DNA of 64,000 nucleotides from Styela clava (lineage: Eukaryota > Chordata > Ascidiacea > Stolidobranchia > Styelidae): positions 29,999,395 through 30,063,394 of the forward strand of contig NC_135250.1 of the NCBI RefSeq assembly GCF_964204865.1. Reading direction: 5' to 3'. Made by a program: the position numbers and the translations under genes. This document shows positions 20,315-30,455 of this stretch, piece by piece (the stretch's first letter is position 1; the number at the start of each line of letters is the position of its first letter). Under the pieces are notes generated by a model, which was not told the origin of the DNA, did no database searches, and worked only from the letters and a program-made list of their open reading frames with translations.

Positions 20315-20600
20315 CAGTAATTTTCAAACGGCGGGACGCGCCCCACAAGGGGCGTAGACAATTTTTGAGGGAGCGTTAAACTAAAAAAAATGAAAATATT
20401 TTTTAGATTTGATCTTGCCCGCCTTATTTTGGATATATATTTACATTCCATCTACATATTTTCAACGTGTTTTTTGAATAAAACATACTTTCGCCTTACT
20501 ATCTGTTCGTAATTTATTTTCATTATTATTATTGAAGTGGGGCGCGAGACTTGAGAAATTCTAAAATGGTGGAGTGGCTTGAAAAGTTTGGAAACCACTG
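20315..20600. mobile_element. hAT-like MITE upstream of copy E
   Basis: About 286 bp, ends CAGTAATTTTCAAACGGCGG and TTTGGAAACCACTG. Flanking octamers TAATTGGC and TAATAGAC are partly alike. It lies about 260 bp before the E start codon. Confidence 0.75.
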
Positions 20601-20668
20601 TAATAGACTAATAATGACTCTCGACATAGCTCCAACGAAAAAACGAGATAACTACGTGCCGACGTAAA

Positions 20669-20676
20669 TGACGTAC
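20669..20676 (+). promoter_or_regulatory. CRE-like TGACGTAC upstream of copy E
   Basis: Counterpart of the paired TGACGTAA motifs before copy D. A nearby GACGTAA keeps the second half-site. The E promoter also carries about 45 bp (after TTTACGTTACGTA) that D lacks. Confidence 0.35.
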
Positions 20677-20859
20677 CACGTTGACGCAAAAACGAGAGAA
20701 GCAACGCAGATACACACTCTTTACGTTACGTAATAAATTTGTACGCTTACAACGCGCCACTGCGACTAAGTGTACATCTAGTATTGGCAGATTCCATGAA
20801 ACCTAAACTATGTATTTTTTTAGAATATTACGTATAAATTCCAAGCCTCGTAGTTAGCT

Positions 20860-22375
20860 ATGGATGAAATATTGAAGTGCTGTTCTTGTGGAACGAAATT
20901 TGAAACGACTGGTCCAAAAGAACCACAAGTGCTCCCATGCCAGCACACATTTTGCAAAGTGTGCATCTTTAAACTCGTCAGAACGGATAGGTGAGACATT
21001 ACTTTCTCATTCATACAGCTTATGAAAAAAGTGCCTGATCGTATCTTCAAGTCTCGCGACTACCAATATTTACTGGTGCCCCAAGAAAGGTCACGCGGAC
21101 GCACCAAGAAATAATGTAGACTCATCTCTGAGCAAAATTACGCGCACTCACTCAGAAGTAAAAGAGACACATCTCTAAGTAAAGCTACACGCACTCACTC
21201 AGAAGTAAGGTAGACTCATCTCTGAGAAAAGTTACGTGCCCCCGTCATTACAATTAGCCATTCCCCCTCCCCTGTTTATCATTACAAGGGTATTTACAAT
21301 GTTTTAGGTGATAGATTCGTAATTCCATTAGGTTCCAACAATTCGTGTCCCCGGATCGGAACTACTTTTATGGAATACATTTCAAAAGATTCTGACAACA
21401 CACACCACTGGTTGTATATATCATTCTATCGGCCGTTTTTTGTCATTTGTGTCTATATATTCGAGATTTATTAAATTTGATTAAATACTTGTCTCTTTAC
21501 AGCACGAAATGTCCAACTTGTCGTGAAGTTCATCCCGCCATAACAGCCGCTAATCGGAATCCTATTCGGACCAATTTGACAATTATCCGTTTACTTGAAG
21601 AAGTTCCAGTTTCAGTCTCGGAAGTCCCAGTACAGGTTTCTACAGTTTAAAAACTTTTTGCACAATAGCCAATAACTTTCTTCGTTTACATCTAAATGTG
21701 ATGAAAATCTCTTCGAAATTCAGGATAATCAACTTGATGATTGTTTTTGACATATTTGGGCATTGCTCTTTGGTTAACATATACGGTATATGCATAATAT
21801 ATTATGCACAATATGCATGATACAACAACATAATAACATAACGATCAATAGGTCCATTTCGTGTCCCCAAAATAGGACAGCTTGTACCAGTACAATTCCT
21901 TTGCGGTAAAAGGAAATATGGAGAGTGAAAAAAAGTGTTCTGGCCGATAATTTTAATGTTGAATTATGATCTTTAATTTTAGAAACACGAAAATGGAACT
22001 GTCTACAGAACAAACGTAAAGCTGGAAATGTTGAAAATTTACATCGTACATGTGATACTAACATTGACTTATTGCGTGATTGTTTTACCTGATTGTAACT
22101 TACGAAAACCGACCTTACTGATCGCCCACATGATAGGCCCCTTTTACCATGTCGTTTTGTGGTTAAAAAACTTGGACCAATCTTCAAAATATATCACTAA
22201 TGGTTCGATTCATTTAGTAAATGCTATTGGAATTGTAGCCATATTAAATTTTATATTACCAATTATGAAGCAGTTGGCAATCCGTTTCTTGAAAGCACCA
22301 GTGTGGAAGGGTTGCTTATTAGTATTCTGTTCTGCTATACTGATACATTATTTCCCGTCACAGACTAAAATTTGA
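20860..22375 (+). CDS. RING-finger multi-pass membrane protein, copy E
   Basis: Exons 20860-20990, 21503-21635 and 21983-22375 (131+133+393 bp) join in frame to 218 residues. The RING half is almost identical to D (MDEILKCCSCGTKF, LPCQHTFCKVC, STKCPTC). Exon 3 uses a splice acceptor 6 bp upstream of the one in C and D: the old AG reads AC here and a new AG arose at 21981-21982, adding Lys-His without changing frame. The membrane region then differs sharply from D (three codons shorter after a Pro-x-x-Asn) but keeps FLKAPVWKG and the tail HYFPSQTKI. Hydrophobic segments are near HVILTLTYCVIVL, LVNAIGIVAILNF and LLVFCSAILI. Ubiquitin-ligase role and membrane location are inferred from the RING and hydrophobicity. 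Confidence 0.86.
21115..21245 (+). repeat. Contracted 46-bp minisatellite in intron 1 of copy E
   Basis: Two to three units of the same minisatellite as 15330-16320, with identical flanking sequence on the right (GTTACGTGCCCCCGTCATTA). This explains why E intron 1 is 512 bp against 1362 bp in D. Confidence 0.88.
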
Positions 22376-24613
22376 ATTACGTTATTCATTCGTTTTTGTA
22401 CATCGCATATATTAATTTAGAGACATCTAACATTTTATCTATCATTAACTTATCCGACACTTAGCTGAGGACTTTTCATTCGTTCAATTGATAGAAATCT
22501 ACCCTGATTTGAGAAATTGTGAAACTCCAGTACGGTATTGTAGTTTTTGACAAATTGTTTGAATCTAATTCTCATTATTGTTTTATTTTTGCCTTATATA
22601 TGTGTGCTCTATATTTTAGTGGAATGAATTAATATTTCATTTATTACATGGGTTTGCAACCTTTAATTCAGGAAAGCCAGATACAAATAACTGGGTGAAA
22701 CCGAGGGTCGCACCATTATTTAACATAGGCTTTCTAGTTGTTGCAGACAAAGGCTAGTTGCATTGTAACGTCCTAGGCATACATAAGACCTATTAAATAT
22801 TTCTGGTTCAATTCTGGATTTTTAATCATTGTCCGAGTTTTTGTCTCCTCCTGATTTTGCAATTAACCTTGTCAATTATTTTGTCGCCTGTCGCTTCATT
22901 TAACGTGGTAAGCTCAGCTCAACCGAAATGTCACAGCTCCATGACTCCACACACTGAGTTAGGTGGTGGCATGCGGTTTGGACCTGATATATTTAACCTG
23001 CGACGACAAAAAGTTAAGTCAAACAATCTAACCACTAATATACTAATGCACAAATTCAAGAATATATTATGATATTTCAAGCGTTGTAATTAGAAAATTA
23101 CGCAATACGACCTGAATCATTTGAATATCTCTACCGTCTGCTAGTGGCGTTATATCTACTATTACGTCATAATCCAATGTGTCACAATGAAGACTTTCAA
23201 TAATATTTTGCATGTTGCTAGATTGAATGGAGTAATTTATTTTGCATCAGTTAATCGATAATATTTTAAGGAATAGCATACATATAAAAATATATCTGAT
23301 TTTGAAACTTTAAATTTCTATTGTACGTAACATATTTCTAACATTAACATAAACTGTGTTAATTTTATCCTGAATATATGTTCCAAATCGTGTGTAATAT
23401 GGCATCTATATTCTTTATATTATCAACTCAGTCAGGCAGCCATTATTTCTCTGTTTCGGCAGTTAGTAAGGTTGGATATTTTTTTGATTACTTCGTCCAC
23501 ATGCAAACATTAGAAGTCACAGGTCGTGAAAAAGTACATGAGTGTCATGTGAGTTAGCTTTTATTTGATATTTCGCTGAATATGGTGACTGCGCTGCGCT
23601 TATTCGCTGTGTTAAATTAGTACCGGTGCAATGGACCTTTCCCCGAGTGCAGTTCATGTATTCTGTGGCGTCTGCAGCTGCCGCAAAACCAAGGCGGTAT
23701 TTCCATAGCATGGCCGCTACTGCCAAACCTATTGCGACTGACTTTTTAGCTGCCACAAACCAATGACGAGCTGCCGTTACCGCGGCAGCAAATTGAAAAC
23801 CAATGGCAGGTAAAAATTTTGCTGCCGTAACCACGGCAGGTGGGCCGTAAAGACAGAGCTGTCCCTTATGGTGACAAATATTGGGTAAATTGGAACGTTT
23901 TTCTTGTGGATACAGTTTTGACGGACTTTGGGTTAGGTTAAGTTTAAGTAGATATAATTCCGCATGATCAAATAAAATCTGGTACATTAATTTATGAATA
24001 TACCGTTAATACCGATTACTGAAGACTGAACAGCGCTACAAAACCATGGCAAGAGCTGCCGCAGTTCGTTCGTGGCAGGAGCTACCATAAAGTGGTGACG
24101 GTGAGAACTGCGCCTCCCTTTCCCCGAACATCGACTTCCTTGTTTATTTCATGACATTGACCAATCAGCAAGATGCAAAAAGTGTCGTAACAATGCCCCA
24201 TTTTGGCATCCGCTCAGACACTTTTATTACTCAGACAGATTGTCAAGCGTGATCGTAAACATTTCCTCGTTTTGGCGTTTTTGAATTCTATTCGTTAGTT
24301 TTCAGTTGAGTTTCGGAAATTTAAATATAAATCAGTCTTCTTAGGAGTTCTAATTTAATTGCAGTAATAAAAAATTAGTGTAGAATAGCTGTGATAGACT
24401 AGGCTTGAATTATTTACCGGTACTTTTAAAAAACAAATTGTTGTATGCGATGAATCATAATGATGGTTTGAAACATATACTCCATTTGACAGGCCCCAAC
24501 TCGCGAAACCACTCTCAAAATAAGCCCCGAAAATTTTGCAATGGTTAGGTATAGGAAGAATTTTTCGGGGATCAAAGGTCGGGGAAAGGTCCATGGTACG
24601 AGTAGGTCTATCC
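22376..24613. other. Intergenic downstream of copy E
   Basis: Contains the block shared with the D flank (about 22650-22760), then AT-rich unique-looking DNA, then the GCTGCCG repeat (23600-24130). I see no supported exon. The 156-codon minus-strand open frame at 23.5-24.0 kb is Ala-rich and caused by the repeat. Confidence 0.5.
23600..24130 (-). repeat. GCTGCCG-rich dispersed repeat
   Basis: Reverse copy of the element in intron 1 of copy C. GTTCGTGGCAGGAGCTACCA and CTGTGGCGTC correspond to the two sides of that copy, with a longer interior here. Confidence 0.6.
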
Positions 24614-24860
24614 CAACGGTTCTCAAACGGTTGGGCGTGCCTCCCCAAGTGGTGCGTAGACAATTTTTGAGCCGGCGTGAAGTTAATTAATAATATAAAT
24701 ATTTGTCAGATTTGATCTTATTTTGGTTTCATTCACGTAATTTCCATTTCGCCATATTGGCTATTTTGTAGCTTAATGTAAGCTAGTTATTTTTGCGGTG
24801 GGGCGCGAAACTTAGAATATTATAAAAAGAGGCCCGACTTATAAAGTTTGAAAACCACTG
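24614..24860. mobile_element. hAT-like MITE with perfect target duplication
   Basis: About 247 bp. Ends CAACGGTTCTCAAACGGTTG and GTTTGAAAACCACTG. Flanked by perfect GTCTATCC octamers at 24606-24613 and 24861-24868. Non-coding. Confidence 0.85.
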
Positions 24861-24954
24861 GTCTATCCAGTCAACTATAGTAAAATAGTCTACGATTCGA
24901 GTTGAACCCCAAAAATAGCAACATCCGCGACCTTAGAATAACATTTTTGTATTT

Positions 24955-25150
24955 ATCCCGAGGAGAACAAAGAAATAGGCATCTTCTCGTCTAGTTATCA
25001 GTCCATGTCGTGTATGGGATTAGTTAACAGGTTGTTTGCAATGCATAGACTTGATGGTGGGGGAAGCCGTAACTGATCAGCGGTTACGTGAACCAACCCT
25101 ACAATGGCGAGAAGTTCAGCCAGCCATCCTCGCATATAATTATTTTTCGC
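24955..25150 (-). repeat. SINE-like dispersed repeat, reverse copy
   Basis: Reverse complement of the family at 12528-12745: GTCCATGTCGTGTATGGGAT and GCGGTTACGTGAACC mark it. It is outside the RING duplications, so it is an independent copy. Confidence 0.55.
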
Positions 25151-25370
25151 GGTATGCGGAATCTGCGCGCGATACTTAGAGGTGAGATGGCAAACACATA
25201 CCTAATACGTTACCTGTTATTACTCTTACCTGCCACGCCGAGGTGAATTTCGCCAGTAATTTAGTATTAATGATTACCAGACGTCATTATTTAGTCTAAT
25301 TTGTACCGGGTACCGCGGTAATTTAGTGCCCACATCGGGACCCCAAGCAGCGAAGTACTGGTAAAAAACG

Positions 25371-25580
25371 GGCACTTCATAAGTGTGTGTACCAATAGGG
25401 AGGTATCTAATTTTGTTCGACTTTACATCAAGTTGTGTAAAGAGACTGAAACCTGTGGGAAGGGGGTATATTCACTTGGTTAACACAGAACATCCCCGAA
25501 CTCGTAAAAGGACTAAAATAAGAAAACTCGGAATAAAATTTGGACTAACTCTAACCGGGTGCACATACTACGAGAGTACC
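25371..25580 (+). mobile_element. MITE, subfamily 2
   Basis: About 210 bp with ends GGCACTTCATAAGTGTGTG and ACATACTACGAGAGTACC. Shares GTAAAGAGACTGAAACCTGT and the CCCCGAACTCGTAA block with other copies. A 75-codon ORF across it is accidental. Confidence 0.75.
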
Positions 25581-26124
25581 AGTAAAATACGCACAGGTTG
25601 GTATGAATAATATTTCTGAGGCAGATACTTTTTTATTCTGAGTGGGTTCGCGTGATCTTACTATAAGAAATTTTAGAAAGATAGGTCTACGGCTTGTGTG
25701 GTTTTGATGGGAAAATACGCTCAAACTGCAGTTCGAGTCAAGGCGTTACGTTTCATTTTAATTTAATCGCATTATATAATACCTGACTACATTGAAGATT
25801 ACATTTTTGAGCATCATGCTGGCAAGAGAAGTCAAGAGCACAGGCAAGCAAAGACTCTCATACATCGGTGAAATGATGGGAAATCTATGTTAAATAACGT
25901 AATTATTCAGAACTCAGTACCTACGTCTACTGCAGATAAAAGCGCACAAAACTGTGGATTCTGTGAAAATATACTCGCTGTGATAATATTTGGCAACATT
26001 ACATTTTTTGCAAATGCGTTGTGCCTTTTAATTTATTTAACTAGTCCCTTGTTATTCTTCCATTAAACGTGGTGTTTAAATTACTAATGTATTATTATTA
26101 TTTAGACCTCTTTGTGCTTCACGA

Positions 26125-26359
26125 GGTATTCCCGAAGTATGTGAACCAAGATGACGGACACGGGAACGTAGTATGTATACCAGGTTAGGTTTAGGCCGTA
26201 ATTTCAGGTACAAATACTACTGGAGTCAGTTGGCTGTTCCCCGAACTCGTGTTAGAACTAAAAAAGAAAAATTGGAATAAGATTATGTCCTAACTCCAAC
26301 CTGGTACACATACTACGTTCTGGTGTCCGCCATCTTGGTTCACATACTTCGGGAGTATC
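26125..26359. mobile_element. MITE, subfamily 1, perfect target duplication
   Basis: 235 bp, ends GGTATTCCCGAAGTATGTGA and CACATACTTCGGGAGTATC. Flanked by perfect CTTCACGA octamers at 26117-26124 and 26360-26367. This is the clearest evidence that the family makes 8-bp duplications. Confidence 0.9.
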
Positions 26360-26367
26360 CTTCACGA

Positions 26368-27551
26368 AGTCTTATCTGTTTACATCAGTTATTTGTGCGA
26401 CACTTAGTTTTATACTGTGTGTTTAGGTGGAAATGAGTCGATAATAGCCTAGTTGTTAAATAAGAGTGGTCTGCTGATCTATTACGTTGCCACAAACACG
26501 AATACAAACAAGTGTGACTGCGAACGGAGGTACAAAATTTTCGGTCTCAGATCAAAAAGCATTTCGACTCCGACTCCGCAAAAAAAAAAATTGACTTTTC
26601 GGGAGTTGAAAAACACGTTATGGGTCCAATATTAATAAAAACATGCGAAACTCCGAATTCATAGTCCTGGTAAACACTTCAGTATAAATGGTATCAATCT
26701 CATCCGCAAAGTGTCAGTAATGAGCATTGATTTTTTTTAAGAAAATTTGAGAGATTTTTAACAGCGATTGCTTGCAAGAGCCTCTGAAGCATCTTTTTCG
26801 CGCCAGATTTGTTGTATTTGGGTGAAAAAAATCTGTAAACATTTGCAATATCAAAGGTTTTGGCATCGGTCGTTGAAAACATTGCTGCCTACGTCGGGGT
26901 TTCTCAATCTTTCGTTGTTATGGAGCCCCTGAGGAGGTAGACTTTTAGTTACGGAGCCCACAATAGATTTATAAAAAATATAAACAAAAAAACACATTGT
27001 TACTTACCGATTAATGTTTATGAGTAAATTAAAATTACTTTATTCATTGGCTTGGATGTATTTACCGCTGTCAATATTTATTATTGCCGTTATTGCTTCT
27101 TTTAAAAGTTACAAAATTAGCCAAGTCAGTATCTTCATATGTAAAACGTATGGAGCACTTTGAGAACCTATGGTCCACGTTTATAAACTATTTATTACCA
27201 GGTCGCTGTCGATATTACAGACAGTCGAAAGAAAATTACTTAAAACTCTCATTTGTGTATGCGATTTCAAAAAGTTGAAGAAAACTTAAGTCTACCTTTG
27301 TCCGTTGTATATTATTAGTTCTTTGGGATCTTTTGTACAAAGCCCCCACCACTAATACAAAAGTGTGAGAATTGAGAAAAACACCCCCGCCATCCTTTTA
27401 AAAACAAATTAGTATTTATCTAGTTAGGGTAAGGAATGATATGAAAATTTGAATTTTCATCGCAATCTGAAGCGCGTGACAGCATGGATTATAGCATTCG
27501 ATGTAATACAAGATATTCGTTTTTTGCATCGAGAATCTGGCTTAGTGATTG
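26368..27551. other. Non-coding stretch
   Basis: AT-rich DNA with a possible diverged hAT-like element between GGGGTTTCTCAATCTTTCG (about 26896) and CTTTGAGAACCTATGG (about 27160). No gene supported; the short ORFs lack splice or homology support. Confidence 0.4.
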
Positions 27552-27765
27552 GTTGCTCCCGTAGCGTGTGTAACAAGGAAGTGCTAGGCCATAAATTTAT
27601 TTCGATTTTCCCTATTTTAGTTATATTACTAATTTAGAGACTGTCTGTGTTAGCCAAGTGAATATCCCCCGTGCCCCTGGGTTTTAGTCCTTTTACTCAA
27701 CTTTATGTAAAGTAAGCGAACAAAATTAGTTACATCCATATTGGTACAGACACTTCTGGAGCACC
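27552..27765 (-). mobile_element. MITE, subfamily 2, perfect target duplication
   Basis: 214 bp in reverse orientation, ends GTTGCTCCCGTAGCGTGTG and CAGACACTTCTGGAGCACC. Flanked by perfect AGTGATTG octamers at 27544-27551 and 27766-27773. Confidence 0.85.
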
Positions 27766-27773
27766 AGTGATTG

Positions 27774-30061
27774 TCCAACAATACACGCAGGACATTGAAG
27801 TTTTTCGCGACTTCGCTTCTAAGTACGATAGGATGTGCGACGAGTAGCTAGGATTAGAAAGGAACAGCGTTGTATTCTCAATTTCAGATTAAAAATGTAA
27901 AAATCATAACATACTTACGATGTCCGATTTGTTACACAGGCTCTTTAACCAATCAATGAGCCACAACACACCGGAAGACGATAATTTAGGGTGACCTAAA
28001 AACAGAACCTGTAAATTTCTTAATTACTTCTATTAAGATGGATTAAATTACTTAAATTTGTTTACACTCAAACTTCTGTTTGTCTATGATTGTACCGAAA
28101 AGTTCCAGTAATCTAGGACGTTTCGCACAAAAGTTATGCTTTCTCTAGATAGATTATGTTATAAATATGACAATCAAATTGCAGCTAGTATTCCATAAAT
28201 CCTAAATGTCATGTAAACTTCACAACGAATTGAACGCCCGCGGTAGTTTATAAACTACTTTACTCTGATAAGCTAATGAACTCAAGCGAATTTAATTCCA
28301 ACAGATTACGGCATCACTTTTGAAGAGTACGGATAAATAAATCGACGTTTGGCAGACTTATCGCATTACTTTTGAGCAACCACGCGACCACATCTCGCAC
28401 GATCTCTAAACGAGGAAAGTATTATTATATAAATCATAGCGGCTTCTGAACTTTTACCTAATCATTGCGTTTCTATATTATGGAGGTTCAGCCTATTTGA
28501 GTCCTTGGGGTCTAAAAAGCGTTTCAAGCAATGTAAAATTGCTATGTATGTTACAGAATTTCTTTTTTAATTTCAAGGGGGGGGGGGGGGGGGGGCGGGT
28601 GGTTCCACAGTTGAGGTAATCTCGCGTATATCATTCAGTTAATCTCTGTTTAAATTTGTCTATCCATAACTGTTTGATTCCCGGTTATGCCATCTCGAAA
28701 ATAATTTAGTGATGTTTTTAAATAATTACTAAATTACGTTTGCGTTACCAAATTTGCCACAACCGAGCACTGCTTCCGTACGTATTTTATGGTGTTTAAA
28801 ACATTTCGGGTAGGATACAAACCCCCGATTGGCGTGGCAATTCCTTCGTTTTATTATCAGTACAATGACTTTAATAAAGCTTGGGATCAGTTGCCGTTGA
28901 AATGCACACATAGAAAATAACTCAAGTTATTCATAGCCTCTTATTATAGTCAAAAGTCTATGGAATTGTTATGCCGAATGTAAAAAATTCCAGACATTTT
29001 TATTTTTTGAGCTCTAAACGTCTCTAAAGCTCGCCTCGTTCGGAGAGTTGGTATGCATGTCCGTAAATTATTCTGAATTATTTTATCATCAATTGGATAC
29101 CACACAACTGAAATGATCACAACTCAATCAGTGGTTATCAATTCCACCAGAATAAAAGTGAGCGTTTCGAGTTATCGCTCTTAACTGTCCCACGATATGA
29201 TCGGATCTTTGATGGATTTAACGATTTTATCCAATCATTACGATTTCTTGGCAAGATCCGGTATTATCTGAAGATCAATCACTTACAAAAGTATCGTTGT
29301 GAAATGAGCAACGTGTAGCATTAGCTAGATATCAACCGGATTTGGACAATAAACAAAGCTACAAGTCTCAAACTTGAGAACAAAAACAAGCCTTGATGAG
29401 TAACCACGACTGTTTAGATAGATTTGTCATCCGTAAACACGAATATCTTGTTGTATTACCGCTTAATTATAAACATAACAATTTTCAAGTTGCAGCTTCC
29501 GAAAAATGAGATTTGTTTTTGATTACAAGAAACTGGTTTTACTGAACTTCATTGGAAAGCCATCTCCGATTGGCTATTATCCATATCATAAATTTGAATT
29601 AAGTTGAGCAACGAGATCGTACTTTTTATAGCAAGTATAAAATTTTATGCGCTGCTATGGGTCAACTTGAAACAATCTGATAGATGAGCATAAGTTACAT
29701 AACGATCAAAATATTTATACGCTGATTGCTTCGAATAAGGTCATGTATAATCAGCCACTGGCATATAACGACCTTCTATTTATTAGATGAATCGGAAGTT
29801 TTAATTGAATATTACCAATACTCATCTCTGGTTTAATAAAAATAGAACATTATATATTTTCGATCATCTTAATTTTGAAACGAATATATATCAAGTAATT
29901 GAAAATGACTTACCGGTAATTTCGAAACTTACAAATTGATTATTCCACAATTTGCTATCTACCTCATCATGTATATTTGTTTATAGGCTTGTTGTGTTCT
30001 ATTTTAAATGACAGGTTTTGAAAGTAATGGACTGATAGTAATATTCAAATAAAAAATTCAA
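27774..30061. other. Non-coding stretch with a G19 run
   Basis: AT-rich and mostly unique-looking. It holds AGGGTGACCTAAAAACAG at 27.99 kb and a block at 28.07-28.14 kb. That block recurs in reverse at 39.36-39.44 kb (ACAAAACTTTTGTGCATAGC), suggesting a diverged mariner-type repeat. A run of 19 G lies at 28577-28595. No gene recognised. Confidence 0.4.
28577..28595 (+). repeat. Poly-G run
   Basis: Nineteen consecutive G followed by C and GGG, in an otherwise AT-rich region. Length is likely variable and prone to assembly error. Confidence 0.95.
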
Positions 30062-30226
30062 ATGCAGCAAAAAATATTGTTGTGGAAATTCGGCATAGTT
30101 CTGTGGGCGTCTCCTGCTAAGATTCCTACTTTGTTTATTTTTCACTCTTTGCTGCTAGGATTTCAGCTTGCAGATTATGGACGTTCGGAAATAGGAATGC
30201 CAGAAAGCATTATGGGCTTTATATGA
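30062..30226 (+). CDS. Candidate small secreted-peptide ORF, copy 1
   Basis: 54-codon ORF with a hydrophobic core (IPTLFIFHSLLLGFQLA) that could be a signal peptide. The segment is a diverged tandem duplicate of 30240-30455. Alignable codons stay in frame, and the two small length differences in the hydrophobic part are whole codons. The part after the core is shorter and ends MPESIMGFI. No splice sites or homologue are known to me. It may be a decayed copy, a small gene, or chance. Confidence 0.22.
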   Translation: MQQKILLWKFGIVLWASPAKIPTLFIFHSLLLGFQLADYGRSEIGMPESIMGFI

Positions 30227-30239
30227 GCATATGTGACCC

Positions 30240-30455
30240 ATGTTTAAATGGCGTATCCCTTCTAATGGTATAATATTAAGGGCGTCTCCTAGGATTCTGA
30301 CTTTGTTTATTTTTATGTTACTACTAGGATTGCAGCTGGAAGCATCTGGCGCCCATCAACAGCCTAAACCTAAAAAAATGCGAATGATGCAATGCAATGG
30401 ATGTTTTTTCGAATTGGCACATCGGAAAGCATGGGCACATGTTACCCATGTTTGA
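30240..30455 (+). CDS. Candidate small secreted-peptide ORF, copy 2
   Basis: 71-codon ORF. After about 18 residues it has a hydrophobic core (ILTLFIFMLLLGLQLEASGA) that looks like a signal peptide with a plausible cleavage after ASGA. A basic 33-residue remainder follows (HQQPKPKKMRMMQ, one C-x2-C, then an Ala-His-rich tail ending HVTHV). The flanks (CGGAAAGCATGGGCACATG and ACCCATGTTTGAATAACGTG) match those of copy 1. I know no family with this sequence. Coding status rests only on the in-frame duplication and the signal-like core. Confidence 0.32.
   Translation: MFKWRIPSNGIILRASPRILTLFIFMLLLGLQLEASGAHQQPKPKKMRMMQCNGCFFELAHRKAWAHVTHV

Larger units (their letters stand above)
17450..20859. 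other. Intergenic between copies D and E
   Basis: Begins with the D 3' flank. A block at about 17930-18050 (AACAAATAATTGGGTCAAAT) is repeated after E near 22650-22760. The rest is segmental duplication block 2 (18285-20110), a hAT-like MITE (20315-20600) and the E promoter. No extra coding exon seen. Confidence 0.55.

Noticed and set aside
21774..22187. 137-codon minus-strand ORF over copy E
   Set aside because: Antisense shadow of intron 2 and exon 3 of copy E, which has a complete splice model on the plus strand.
23517..23987. 156-codon minus-strand Ala-rich ORF
   Set aside because: It lies in the GCTGCCG repeat; the other copy of the repeat (10016-10354) reads differently and no splice or domain evidence exists.
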